Made by a program: the position numbers and the translations under genes. Source: Gottfriedia luciferensis (GTDB taxonomy: Bacteria > Bacillota > Bacilli > Bacillales > Bacillaceae_G). From it: DNA of 60,606 nucleotides. The stretch covers positions 1 to 60,606 of the forward strand of contig NZ_MDKC01000015.1 of the NCBI RefSeq assembly GCF_001712755.1, in the 5' to 3' direction. Of this stretch, positions 10,016 through 18,292 are shown in pieces. Position 1 is the first letter of the stretch; each line of letters opens with the position of its first letter. The notes under the pieces are model-generated. The model made no database searches and was not told the origin of the DNA. It saw only the letters and a list, made by a program, of their open reading frames with translations.

Positions 10016-10090
10016 TGGCTCCGCAGGTAGGGTTCGAACCTACGACCACTCGGTTAACAGCCGAGTGCTCTACCACTGAGCTACTGCGGA
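10016..10090 (-). tRNA. tRNA-Asn (GTT)
   Basis: Acceptor TCCGCAG / CTGCGGA, anticodon GTT, CCA encoded. First gene of the operon; identical to the copy at 60168. Confidence 0.97.
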
Positions 10091-10138
10091 AAAATACTAA
10101 TCTTTTCATCAGGTGCTGAAACATGATGACAAGTATTA

Positions 10139-10167
10139 ATATAAACTAAATGCATATTAGATGTCAA
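10139..10167 (-). promoter_or_regulatory. Promoter of the nine-gene tRNA operon
   Basis: Minus strand: perfect -35 TTGACA (10162-10167), 17 bases, -10 TTATAT (10139-10144), about 50 bases before tRNA-Asn and directly after the ydcK stop. The context GTGTTGACAT resembles the promoters of the Arg/Pro operon. Confidence 0.75.
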
Positions 10168-10169
10168 CA

Positions 10170-10625
10170 CTATTTATATAGTTTTAATGGACTTTTGCAT
10201 AATCCACATACATAGCGGTTTATGTCCACTTTTCTTTTTCTTAAGAAAGCTTGCCCACACCCTGAACATCTATATTTATACTTATATGAATGCGTTCTTT
10301 TTTTTATTGAATTTAGTGGTTTGCAATACCTAGGAGCACCTACCTTTTTTAATAGCTCTTTAAAATCTCTATCTTCGTGTTTATAGCCTTTCTTCATAAT
10401 ATGAAGATGATAATGACAGAGCTCGTGTAATATGATCCCTTTTAACTCTTCAATTCCGTGTTCTTCATAATAAAACTTATTTAATTCGATATTGCTTGTT
10501 TTTAATAAATACCTACCACCAGTTGTCCTCAATCTAGTATTAAAAGAAGCTTGGTGGAGAAATGGTCGATCGAAATAAGTGATTGATAGTTCTTCAACCA
10601 GTTTTTGTATCTCCTCATTATCCAT
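10170..10625 (-). CDS. ydcK: SprT-like metalloprotease-fold protein
   Basis: 151 aa with the zinc-binding HELCHYHLH (HExxH) motif near residue 67 and a C-terminal zinc ribbon ([12 protein letters not shown] ... CGLCKSP). SprT-like proteins are putative metalloproteases; the B. subtilis homologue YdcK has no established role that I know of. As in Bacillus it lies next to cmpA and tex and beside tRNA genes. GGAG eight bases before the ATG supports the start. Confidence 0.9.
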   Translation of the reverse strand: MDNEEIQKLVEELSITYFDRPFLHQASFNTRLRTTGGRYLLKTSNIELNKFYYEEHGIEELKGIILHELCHYHLHIMKKGYKHEDRDFKELLKKVGAPRYCKPLNSIKKRTHSYKYKYRCSGCGQAFLRKRKVDINRYVCGLCKSPLKLYK

Positions 10626-10684
10626 TTATGAATCTCCATCCTTTTTTTCTCTTTATTCTAACTGAACAACTCACAAATTCTTGG

Positions 10685-10868
10685 GTATGCGCATACATTA
10701 AACTTACAAATGAGAATTTCAAAAGATCTTATTAGTACGATTTATGCTAAATGGGCTGCTCTTAGTAAATCTCTCTACAACGGCGTAATTTTTACTATCA
10801 AAATGAACAATACAGTTATCCTTTTTATACAATGTATCGGAAGGTTACCCCTCACTCATTTATTTCAT
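10685..10868 (+). promoter_or_regulatory. Possible sporulation promoter and long leader of cmpA
   Basis: The palindrome GTATGCGCATAC (10685-10696) overlaps CATACATT (10692-10699), which fits a sigma-E -10 box (CATACANT). The -35 region is a poor match. cmpA is sigma-E dependent in B. subtilis. If this promoter is used, the mRNA leader would be about 210 nt and would include the hairpin at 10868-10894. Promoter use is inference. Confidence 0.4.
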
Positions 10869-10901
10869 CGCCCATCCTCAAAAAAGATGGGCGAAGATTT
10901 T
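10868..10901 (+). terminator. Hairpin plus T-run directly in front of the cmpA ribosome binding site
   Basis: TCGCCCATC (10868-10876) / GATGGGCGA (10886-10894) forms a 9-bp GC-rich stem followed by AGATTTTT. It has intrinsic-terminator form on the plus strand, seven bases before the cmpA ribosome binding site. ATGGGC at 10751-10756 could pair with the 5' arm as an antiterminator. Confidence 0.65.
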
Positions 10902-10920
10902 TAAGTTGGAGGTTTTCATC

Positions 10921-11037
10921 ATGGTAATGCCTAGTTGGCTTAAAACTCAAATTCAAAAAGCATTTTATGAAAAAAACCGTTATCAAATTAAATTATTGAA
11001 TCAATGTTGGTTTTATTATCAAAAAATTAAGCTTTGA
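10921..11037 (+). CDS. cmpA: Cortex morphogenetic protein CmpA
   Basis: Short 38-codon gene starting MVMPSWLKTQ and containing QIKLLNQCW. This closely matches my memory of B. subtilis CmpA (37 aa, MPNWLKKQMQKAF...). CmpA is an adaptor for ClpXP-mediated turnover of SpoIVA in sporulating cells that mis-assemble the coat or cortex. The location between tex and ydcK is the Bacillus one. GGAGG eight bases before ATG 10921 favours this start; ATG 10927 is the alternative that mimics the B. subtilis N-terminus. Its last 11 bases overlap the end of tex on the other strand. Confidence 0.88.
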   Translation: MVMPSWLKTQIQKAFYEKNRYQIKLLNQCWFYYQKIKL

Positions 11038-13225
11038 CGATTTCTTTCGATTCAATTGGTAGCATAGATAAACCTACTCTTTGTTTCTTTTGGTCTACTT
11101 CAGCAATCCATACTTTTACTACTTGACCTACCGATACAACATCAAGTGGGTGCTTAATAAATTTACTACTCATTCTAGAAATATGAACAAGGCCATCGTT
11201 CTTTAATCCAATATCAACAAACGCACCAAAATCGACTACGTTTCTTACTGTTCCTTCAAGTTCCATCCCTATTTTTAGGTCTTCAATTTGAAGAACATCT
11301 TGGCGAAGGATTGGTGCTGCTAATTCATCTCGTAAATCTCTTTCAGGTTGCATTAATGATGCAAAAATATCTTTTAACGTAATTTCACCAATATCTAGTT
11401 GCTCTGATACTTCTTTTAAATTAATCGTTTTTAACTGTTCTTTCAATTCATTTGAACCAATTTGACTCGTTGAGAAATTTAATTGCTTTAATAATTTTTT
11501 TACTTGTATGTAACTCTCCGGGTGAATACTTGTACGGTCTAATGGCTCATCTCCTTCAAGAACACGTAAAAATCCAATACATTGCTCATATGTTTTAGCG
11601 CCTAATCTCGGTATTGTTTTAAGCTCTTTTCGGTTTGTAATTTTTCCTTTTTCATCACGATAATTAACAATATTTTTCGCTACTGTTTTAGACAAGCCCG
11701 ATACGTATTGAAGTAATGAAACTGATGCTGTATTTACATTTACACCAACTTGGTTAACAGAAGTTTCAACGACAAATGATAATGATTCATTTAAGCTCTT
11801 TTGAGACACATCGTGTTGATATAATCCTACCCCAACAGATTTCGGATCAATTTTAACTAGTTCTGCTAATGGATCTTGTAGTCTTCTAGCAATTGATACA
11901 GCGCTTCGTTCCTCAACTTGGAAATCTGGGAACTCTTCTCTTGCTAGCTCAGATGCTGAATAAACACTTGCGCCAGCTTCATTTACGATTACATAGTAAG
12001 TATTATTTTTCATTTCTTTTAAAATACCAGATATAAACAGCTCTGTTTCTCTCGAAGCCGTACCATTTCCAATTGCGATCATTTCTATTTTATATTTGAT
12101 AAGAATATCTTTAATTTTTGCAATTGCTTGTTCTCGTTTATTTCTTTGAACCTCTTCCCTTTCTCCTCTGAAAGGATGAGGGTAAATCACATCTATTTTG
12201 AGTACTTTGCCCGTCTCATCTACTACTGCTAGTTTACAACCTGTACGAAATGCAGGGTCTACTCCTAGAACGATTTTCCCTTTTAATGGTGGTTGTAGTA
12301 ATAATGAACGCAAGTTTTCTGAGAAAATATTAATCGCGTGTGAATCAGCTTTTTCAGATAATTCTTTACGAATCTCTCTTTCAATTGAAGGCTGAATTAA
12401 TCTTTTATATGCATCTTCAACGACTTCCATTAAGATTGGTCGTACAAAAGTATCCTTTGTAATAACTCTTTTTTCTAAGTATAAAATAATCTCATCAAAA
12501 GGAGATTGAATTGCAACCTTTAAAATATCTTCTTTTTCAGCACGATTCATGGCTAATATTCTATGTGGAACAATCTTTGAAATTGGTTCAGAGTACTCGT
12601 AATACATTTCATATACTTTTTTCTCGTCTTTTTCGGAGTCTTTTACCGTACTATCAATCGTTCCTTTTTTGAAAGTGACTTCACGAATCCACTTGCGATA
12701 AGTAGCATCATCTGCAATCCATTCCGCAATAATATCTTTTCCACCTTGAATAACTTCATCAACTGTATTAACTTCTAGTTCAACATTTATGTATTTTAAC
12801 GCTTCATCCGCAAGTGAACCTTCTTTTGGCATTGAAAATAACCATTCTGCAAAAGGTTCTAACCCTTTATCTTTTGCAACTGTAGCGCGAGTTCTTCTTT
12901 TTTCTTTATATGGTCGGTATAAATCTTCAACTTCTTGTAGCTTTGTAGCTAATGTAATACTTTTACGTAAGTCTTCAGTCAGTTTCCCTTTTTCCTCAAT
13001 TAAACGGATTACTTCATCTTTTCTAGTTTGAAGATTTACAGCATACTCATATTTTTCTAAAATGGAATGAATTTGCACCTCATCTAGAGAACCCGTTTTT
13101 TCTTTTCGATACCTGGCAATAAAGGGAATCGTATTTCCTTCTTCCTTTAATTCAATTACAGTAGCTACTTGTTTTGTAGTAATCGATAAATCAGATGCAA
13201 TTTTATTAATCAATTGTTGTGACAA
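11027..13225 (-). CDS. tex: Tex family RNA-binding protein
   Basis: About 732 aa with the Tex order: N-terminal helix-turn-helix region, YqgF-like RNase H fold (LGVDPAFRTGCKLAVVD near the middle), helix-hairpin-helix repeats (SGLSKTVAKNIV), and a C-terminal S1 domain (LEGTVRNVVDFGAFVDIG ...). Tex proteins bind nucleic acid and act around transcription; the B. subtilis member is YdcI. The start TTG 13225 is chosen because GGAGG lies eight bases upstream; an in-frame TTG at 13240 overlaps that ribosome binding site and is unlikely to be used. Confidence 0.93.
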   Translation of the reverse strand: MSQQLINKIASDLSITTKQVATVIELKEEGNTIPFIARYRKEKTGSLDEVQIHSILEKYEYAVNLQTRKDEVIRLIEEKGKLTEDLRKSITLATKLQEVEDLYRPYKEKRRTRATVAKDKGLEPFAEWLFSMPKEGSLADEALKYINVELEVNTVDEVIQGGKDIIAEWIADDATYRKWIREVTFKKGTIDSTVKDSEKDEKKVYEMYYEYSEPISKIVPHRILAMNRAEKEDILKVAIQSPFDEIILYLEKRVITKDTFVRPILMEVVEDAYKRLIQPSIEREIRKELSEKADSHAINIFSENLRSLLLQPPLKGKIVLGVDPAFRTGCKLAVVDETGKVLKIDVIYPHPFRGEREEVQRNKREQAIAKIKDILIKYKIEMIAIGNGTASRETELFISGILKEMKNNTYYVIVNEAGASVYSASELAREEFPDFQVEERSAVSIARRLQDPLAELVKIDPKSVGVGLYQHDVSQKSLNESLSFVVETSVNQVGVNVNTASVSLLQYVSGLSKTVAKNIVNYRDEKGKITNRKELKTIPRLGAKTYEQCIGFLRVLEGDEPLDRTSIHPESYIQVKKLLKQLNFSTSQIGSNELKEQLKTINLKEVSEQLDIGEITLKDIFASLMQPERDLRDELAAPILRQDVLQIEDLKIGMELEGTVRNVVDFGAFVDIGLKNDGLVHISRMSSKFIKHPLDVVSVGQVVKVWIAEVDQKKQRVGLSMLPIESKEIVKA

Positions 13226-13267
13226 AAATAACGCCTCCAATTTTTTGGCAATTTTAACAGACCTAAA

Positions 13268-13294
13268 ATAACCCTTTCAAGACGAAAGGGTTAC
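13268..13294 (-). terminator. Hairpin after ndoA
   Basis: AACCCTTTC (13270-13278) / GAAAGGGTT (13284-13292) followed on the minus strand by ATTTT. A modest terminator separating ndoA from tex. Confidence 0.6.
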
Positions 13295-13343
13295 AAAACA
13301 ATTTATTATAATCTATGTAGGTAAAGCTGCTATAAAAGCAACT

Positions 13344-13694
13344 TTAAAAATCAACAAGTCCTAAACTGATTTGCAACGCTTCGTCAACCTGATCCATCAT
13401 CTCATCATCAAGATGTGTTATCTTATCGGTTAATCGTTGTTTGTCAATCGTTCGAATTTGTTCTAGTAGTATAACCGAATCACGTTCAAATCCATATTTT
13501 TTAGCATCGATTTCAACATGTGTTGGAAGCTTTGCTTTTTGGATTTGTGCTGTAATCGCAGCGACTATAACGGTAGGACTAAAACGATTACCGATATCAT
13601 TTTGTATTATGAGAACCGGACGAACTCCACCTTGTTCTGAGCCAACTACAGGGGAAAGGTCTGCAAAATATACGTCGCCACGTTTTACTATCAA
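13344..13694 (-). CDS. ndoA: mRNA interferase toxin EndoA (MazF family)
   Basis: 116 aa, nearly the full B. subtilis EndoA sequence pattern ([30 protein letters not shown]). It cleaves mRNA at UACAU sites in B. subtilis and is held by the antitoxin encoded just upstream. The start is TTG, with GGGGGG of the antitoxin's last codons acting as ribosome binding site, so translation is probably coupled. In B. subtilis the rsbR-sigB genes follow; here tex follows directly. Confidence 0.96.
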   Translation of the reverse strand: MIVKRGDVYFADLSPVVGSEQGGVRPVLIIQNDIGNRFSPTVIVAAITAQIQKAKLPTHVEIDAKKYGFERDSVILLEQIRTIDKQRLTDKITHLDDEMMDQVDEALQISLGLVDF

Positions 13695-13698
13695 GTGA

Positions 13699-13980
13699 TT
13701 ACCCCCCGCTAACTAAGCGCTCCACTTTAGAATCCGCTTCAGACTCAGCATAGAATGACTCAGAAGATATTAATAAGTTGATTTTAGCCATTTCCATGTA
13801 TCCACGTCGCATTTGTTCGCGACTTTGGCGTCTTTTACGATCTTTTAAAAACATCTTAGTCGCTTGATAAATATACTCATTTCGATTACCGTTTTCTTGC
13901 TTTACTAATCCATCTAGTTCGCTTACTACATGTTTTGGTAAACGTACTGTTATTTCAGTTGTCGCATTTAGTTCGGACAA
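13699..13980 (-). CDS. ndoAI: Antitoxin EndoAI (ribbon-helix-helix)
   Basis: 93 aa. The N-terminal ribbon-helix-helix ([19 protein letters not shown]) dimerises; the C-terminal helix normally occupies the EndoA active site. TTG start with a strong GGAGGTG ribosome binding site. Four bases separate it from ndoA. Directly downstream of alr, as in Bacillus. Confidence 0.94.
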   Translation of the reverse strand: MSELNATTEITVRLPKHVVSELDGLVKQENGNRNEYIYQATKMFLKDRKRRQSREQMRRGYMEMAKINLLISSESFYAESEADSKVERLVSGG

Positions 13981-14118
13981 GTTTCAGCACCTCCAGAATC
14001 AACTATTACCCATATATCTCCCTATACTACATCATACCATTATTTTCAGTGATTGGAAAGACACATATCTTCGTTTATCTTAACCAAATAACAGTGTTTC
14101 ATACTTTAATACATCAAA

Positions 14119-15291
14119 TTACAATTTATCTGATACTAGATAATTACTTATGGACTTAATATTTCCATCCTTTTTATATACCCTTGGTACTCTATGATTT
14201 ATAAGGCAAGTTACTTCATAGTTGATTGTATTCATATGTGTAGCGACTTCCTCAGCCGTTACTGCTCCATCCTTACTTTCTCCTATTAAAGTTACTTTTG
14301 TACCAACAGGATAATGTTTAGAAAGCTTGATCATACACTGATCCATACAAACTCTACCAACGATTTCTGCCTTTTCACCTTCAACCAACACAGAAAATCC
14401 TTGCATATCTCTAAGCCAGCCATCTGCATACCCAACTGGTAACGTCGCAATCCACTCAGAATCAGAAGTAAAATACGTTGCACCATAGCTTACACCACTA
14501 TTAGCTGGTAATTGCTTAATATGAGAGATTTTCGTATAAAGCGATAGTGCTGGCTTTAATATAAATGGTAACATTGGTTTTATTTCTAAAGATGGAGTTA
14601 AACCATACATGATAATACCAACACGTACAGTATTAAATAAATTTGTTTCTAATGCAGCCGCTGCACTATTAGCACAATGAATTAGCTCTGGAGAGAATCC
14701 ACTGCTCTTAACCCATTCTATACATTCATAAAATTTGTCGACTTGCTCTTTAAAATAGGATCTATTTAGCTCATCTGCAGTAGCGAAATGTGTAAACAAA
14801 CCTTCCAGTATAATTGATGGATTTTTTCGTAAGATCGATGCAGCTTGCTCCCATTCAGATTTTGTTTTTAGGCCTAATCTACCCATCCCAGTATCAAATT
14901 TAATATGAATCATTGTACGATCTGTGCTTTTTAGATTTTTAGAAATACCTTCTAACCAATCAACATTATATGCCGTTAAAGTTAATTTATTCTTGATGGC
15001 AACGTTAATATCCTCTGGTCTAGTAGCTCCTAAAACTAATATCGGCGCCTCTATACCCGCGTTACGCAGAAAAATCCCTTCATCAATAAAAGCAACTAAT
15101 AATCTTGTTGCTCCAGACTCCAATGCTTGTTTCGCTACTTCAACGTAACCATGTCCATATGCATTCGCTTTTAAAGCTACATATATTTCTTGATGATTAG
15201 GGTAAAGCGATACAATATTTTTGATGTTTTCCTCAATTGCATCTAAGTCTACTTCTACCCAAGTGTCGCGATAAAATGATGTTTCTGTCAT
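14119..15291 (-). CDS. alr: Alanine racemase
   Basis: PLP enzyme making D-alanine for peptidoglycan. 390 aa. The PLP lysine is in VALKANAYGHG (about residue 42) and the second catalytic base is the Tyr in SGVSYGATY. An AGGAAG ribosome binding site precedes the ATG. It lies between ydcC and ndoAI as in B. subtilis, and supplies the substrate of Ddl encoded further upstream. Confidence 0.96.
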   Translation of the reverse strand: MTETSFYRDTWVEVDLDAIEENIKNIVSLYPNHQEIYVALKANAYGHGYVEVAKQALESGATRLLVAFIDEGIFLRNAGIEAPILVLGATRPEDINVAIKNKLTLTAYNVDWLEGISKNLKSTDRTMIHIKFDTGMGRLGLKTKSEWEQAASILRKNPSIILEGLFTHFATADELNRSYFKEQVDKFYECIEWVKSSGFSPELIHCANSAAAALETNLFNTVRVGIIMYGLTPSLEIKPMLPFILKPALSLYTKISHIKQLPANSGVSYGATYFTSDSEWIATLPVGYADGWLRDMQGFSVLVEGEKAEIVGRVCMDQCMIKLSKHYPVGTKVTLIGESKDGAVTAEEVATHMNTINYEVTCLINHRVPRVYKKDGNIKSISNYLVSDKL

Positions 15292-15408
15292 GATCTACAC
15301 TTCCTTATCGATTTACCCATTACTCTTTTTTATATGTGTAAAATTATTTGCTTATTTTACTATAAATGTCAACCAATATACTACTCATTTATAGTTTATT
15401 TAAAATTT

Positions 15409-15442
15409 AAAAAGGCGTGATAAAGCATCATCACGCCCTTTT
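15409..15442 (-). terminator. ydcC terminator
   Basis: Minus-strand hairpin GGCGTGA / TCACGCC (arms 15431-15437 and 15414-15420) followed by TTTTTAAATTT. Confidence 0.88.
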
Positions 15443-15459
15443 TAAGTTTGAAAAAAATA

Positions 15460-16479
15460 TTATTTTGTGCCTGTATCTCCGACTGATTGGGCAACTTGAA
15501 TTAACTCACCTTGAGTTAAGTTTTTAGAAACAATCGTGAAATCTGTTCCACCGTATGACCATGTGATCATCTTATCTGATAAAGCTCCTACTGTTTTACC
15601 TAAATCTACTGGTTCACCAGTGATTTCCATCGTTGTTCCAGACTCTGAAATTCTTGCTTTTTCCTCGATTAAAGTAAACGATTTTTTATCACCTTTATAT
15701 GAAAGTATAACCTGAACACCATTGTTTGTTTTTACTTCTTGTTGGTCATCTAACACAACACCCTTCATTAAATAATTAGGGTAAAGTGTAACTAATAAAT
15801 TAGGATCATTATTTGGATTTGTAGATGTAGGTACACTTAAACGAGCGCTTGTCATATTTTTCTTCACATCAAAAGCATCATTATCAAACTTTGCATTGTA
15901 TTGTACTTTATCGAATTTAACATCCAACACAACATTTTTATCTGTATCTAATAGTTTTACTGATTCTGGTGTCAGACCTTTTTTATTAAAAGTAATTTCT
16001 TGTGTTGGGAGCAATTGTCTATTTGTGTAATTTGTTTTTGTTTCAAACACATACCCTAGTTTAGTTGTTTTAAACGTTGCATTCTTATCTTGTACTAAGT
16101 CATTAACTAATGATTCCGGTAAATATGGCTGACTGCTGTTTGATGGCCAATCACTTTGGAAGCGATAGCTTTTATTTAATGCTGGCGTTAAAACAAAGAC
16201 ACCCTCTTTGTTTCTTAAAATAATTTGGTTTTGATCACTCTTAGCATTTTTTAATTGTACTCGGTAGTAAGAAGGCTTTTTATGCCAAATGACTACTTCA
16301 TACTTTTGAGGATCATTCCCATTATTAATCGTTAATGTTGCATCAGCCTTATAGCCATTCATTTTTTCCATCTGATTGCTAAGTGAACCTACAACATCAT
16401 CTTTCGATTTCTTGCCACATGCAGCCAATGATAGTACTAACATGATTGTCAAAAGCATCGCTACAAGCTTTTTCTTCAT
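15460..16479 (-). CDS. ydcC: LolA-like lipoprotein YdcC
   Basis: 339 aa lipoprotein: signal peptide with lipobox LAAC at residues 18-21, so it is anchored outside the membrane. The rest is a LolA/LppX-type half-barrel of the DUF4367/MucB-RseB-like kind, beginning about residue 30. Related proteins bind lipids or sense envelope state; B. subtilis YdcC has sporulation-linked expression, but its job is not settled. Placement after acpS and before alr is conserved. GGAG precedes the ATG. Confidence 0.88.
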   Translation of the reverse strand: MKKKLVAMLLTIMLVLSLAACGKKSKDDVVGSLSNQMEKMNGYKADATLTINNGNDPQKYEVVIWHKKPSYYRVQLKNAKSDQNQIILRNKEGVFVLTPALNKSYRFQSDWPSNSSQPYLPESLVNDLVQDKNATFKTTKLGYVFETKTNYTNRQLLPTQEITFNKKGLTPESVKLLDTDKNVVLDVKFDKVQYNAKFDNDAFDVKKNMTSARLSVPTSTNPNNDPNLLVTLYPNYLMKGVVLDDQQEVKTNNGVQVILSYKGDKKSFTLIEEKARISESGTTMEITGEPVDLGKTVGALSDKMITWSYGGTDFTIVSKNLTQGELIQVAQSVGDTGTK

Positions 16480-16822
16480 CTCCCCAGCTCCTTTATTCCT
16501 CTTAAATTGAAAAAAAGAGAATTTTATGCAAAGGCTTATGAATAAATGTGCGCGAGTAGCTTAGAAGTAAAATCTTGATTTATTCATGCACGTTGCAACC
16601 TTGCTTCTCATATCCTCATGAAACTATATGAGGTCAAGCTCTAAAATATGCAGACTAGCATGACAAGCTAATTTAAAAAATTTAAAGAAAACGTTCAGAT
16701 TGGCGAGGGGTGTAAGTGAAGACAATGGTATTGTTACACATATTAATTAATCCTTAAATTTAGCAACTACGTCGAGTACAAAAAAGAAAAGCCACTCAAA
16801 AGAGTGACTGTTTAAAAGGGTA
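16480..16822. other. Gap between acpS and ydcC
   Basis: 343 bases without a gene. It holds the acpS terminator (16785-16811), a 10-bp inverted repeat ATGAATAAAT (16538-16547) / ATTTATTCAT (16578-16587) with a 30-base loop, and a small CCTCAT/ATGAGG hairpin near 16612. On the minus strand these would lie in the ydcC leader. No known riboswitch is recognised. Confidence 0.5.
16785..16811 (-). terminator. acpS terminator
   Basis: Minus-strand hairpin AGTCACTC / GAGTGGC (arms 16802-16809 and 16791-16797) followed by TTTTCTTTTTT. Confidence 0.83.
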
Positions 16823-17176
16823 TTATATTTGCTGTAAGACCACTTGAGCTGCAGCATAATGTTCTGTATGCGTAATTGATAAAAACGGTATAAATGGCAA
16901 ATCAACGGTCAATACAGGCTTACCTTTTTCGTCATTTAAGATTTCAATATCATGAAACCCTAATTCTTTCCCAATTCCTGTACCAAAAGCTTTTGAACAA
17001 GCTTCTTTTGCGGCGAATCTTCCTGATAAAAATTCAAGTTTTCTTCGTTCTGATAAGTTGTCGTATATTTGATATTCTGCTTCAGTTAAAATCCTTTTCG
17101 CAAACCGTGGCTGCGAGCTTATAATTTCTTTCATTCGTTCAATTTCTACTAAATCTAATCCAATACCTACAATCAT
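16823..17176 (-). CDS. acpS: Holo-[acyl-carrier-protein] synthase
   Basis: Transfers 4'-phosphopantetheine from CoA to ACP. About 117 aa. The magnesium-binding GIGLDLVEIER at the N-terminus and GRFAAKEACSKA in the middle are diagnostic. The start ATG 17176 (MIVGIGLD) is chosen: the reading frame extends upstream into uvsE, but the family starts at this Met and AGGGTGTGG precedes it. Gene order acpS-ydcC-alr is conserved in Bacillus. Confidence 0.95.
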   Translation of the reverse strand: MIVGIGLDLVEIERMKEIISSQPRFAKRILTEAEYQIYDNLSERRKLEFLSGRFAAKEACSKAFGTGIGKELGFHDIEILNDEKGKPVLTVDLPFIPFLSITHTEHYAAAQVVLQQI

Positions 17177-17201
17177 ATTTCCACACCCTAACTTTCGAGT
17201 A

Positions 17202-18167
17202 CTACGGTTTAAAATAAAAGCTTGAATCATTAATTATTTCAATAGACGGATGGGCTTTCATATCATCCATTAATTGAAATAGTGCATTATCTTTTTGTTT
17301 TGCTTCAATCATACAATCAATTTGCTTAACCGAGCCATAAATTTCATTTAAAAATGTAATAAACATGTTAGGGTCCACAAAATCAGCATGAGCACGTATG
17401 TCTTTCTCATCTCTAGGACTTGATATATGCATTTTCATAGGCAAGTTTGAAGTTTTCCATGTATCAACTGCATAACCCCAATTTTTTACCCAATCTTCAT
17501 TTGTATGATTAACTAGATGATGATGATAGTCAAATACAAGTGGGACTCCTAATTTTTCACAAGCAAATAAAGTTTCATCAAACGTAAAGGTAGTATCATC
17601 ATTTTCAAACATTAGCATTTTTTGAATTTGCGCAGGAACAAGGCTAAAATTCTCTATTAATTGTTCAAGTGATTTTTCCTTATCATCATACCCTCCACCA
17701 ATATGGAGTACACATCGTTGTTCTGTATTAATCTTCATTGCTTTTAAAAGCTGATAATGCATTTTCAAGGTTTTTACCGATGTTTTTAATAACTCTTCAT
17801 CAGTTGAGTTTAAGATTACGAAATGATCCGGATGAAAATCAATCCTCATTTCATTCGTAATTGCAAATTTACCTAACTCAAGTAAACTCTCCTTTAATGG
17901 CTTTATGTAATTCCAGTCTGCTACTTCTTCATGATTTGCTAAAGGGATTAATTTACTGCTCAGGCGAAAAAAAGATATATCATGTGCTTTGTTGTGCTTT
18001 AGTAATCTTAGACAGTTATTAATATTAGTATTAGCAATTTGCTCTAACTTACGAATCGCCGCATCTTTATCCTTTTGTTTTAAAAATTGAGTAACCGTCA
18101 TTGTCTTTGATGGTGAGGCGTTTTGTAAATTCATACTCATTGCGACATATCCAAGTCTTACTAACAT
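17202..18167 (-). CDS. uvsE: UV damage endonuclease UvsE
   Basis: TIM-barrel endonuclease nicking 5' of UV photoproducts in an alternative excision pathway. The N-terminus MLVRLGYVAMSM..ASPSKTMT matches the family. Metal ligands are expected in LHIGGGYDDK, LMFENDD, PLVFDYHHH and KMHISSPRD. ATG 18167 is preferred over ATG 18185 because homologues begin MxxRxGxV; its ribosome binding site is weak. The stop lies 26 bases before acpS. Confidence 0.92.
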   Translation of the reverse strand: MLVRLGYVAMSMNLQNASPSKTMTVTQFLKQKDKDAAIRKLEQIANTNINNCLRLLKHNKAHDISFFRLSSKLIPLANHEEVADWNYIKPLKESLLELGKFAITNEMRIDFHPDHFVILNSTDEELLKTSVKTLKMHYQLLKAMKINTEQRCVLHIGGGYDDKEKSLEQLIENFSLVPAQIQKMLMFENDDTTFTFDETLFACEKLGVPLVFDYHHHLVNHTNEDWVKNWGYAVDTWKTSNLPMKMHISSPRDEKDIRAHADFVDPNMFITFLNEIYGSVKQIDCMIEAKQKDNALFQLMDDMKAHPSIEIINDSSFYFKP

Positions 18168-18250
18168 TTTTATTCCAACTCTCATACGTTTTTAGTTAGT
18201 GTATGGAATCTGTCCAAATTCACACAGTTTTTTATATTAATTGGCAATAA

Positions 18251-18282
18251 AAAAGGTACATGGAATATTATCCATGCACCTT
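18251..18282 (-). terminator. cshA terminator
   Basis: Minus-strand hairpin GGTGCATGGA / TCCATGTACC (arms 18271-18280 and 18255-18264) followed by TTTTTTATTG. Confidence 0.9.
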
Positions 18283-18292
18283 ATCTATTATC

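Noticed and set aside
9655-10124. Overlapping minus-strand frames of 68-81 codons
   Set aside because: They lie entirely over tRNA genes (Asp, Val, Glu, Ser, Asn).
10710-10904. 64-codon plus-strand frame before cmpA
   Set aside because: No ribosome binding site, and it runs through the hairpin and T-run; better explained as cmpA leader.
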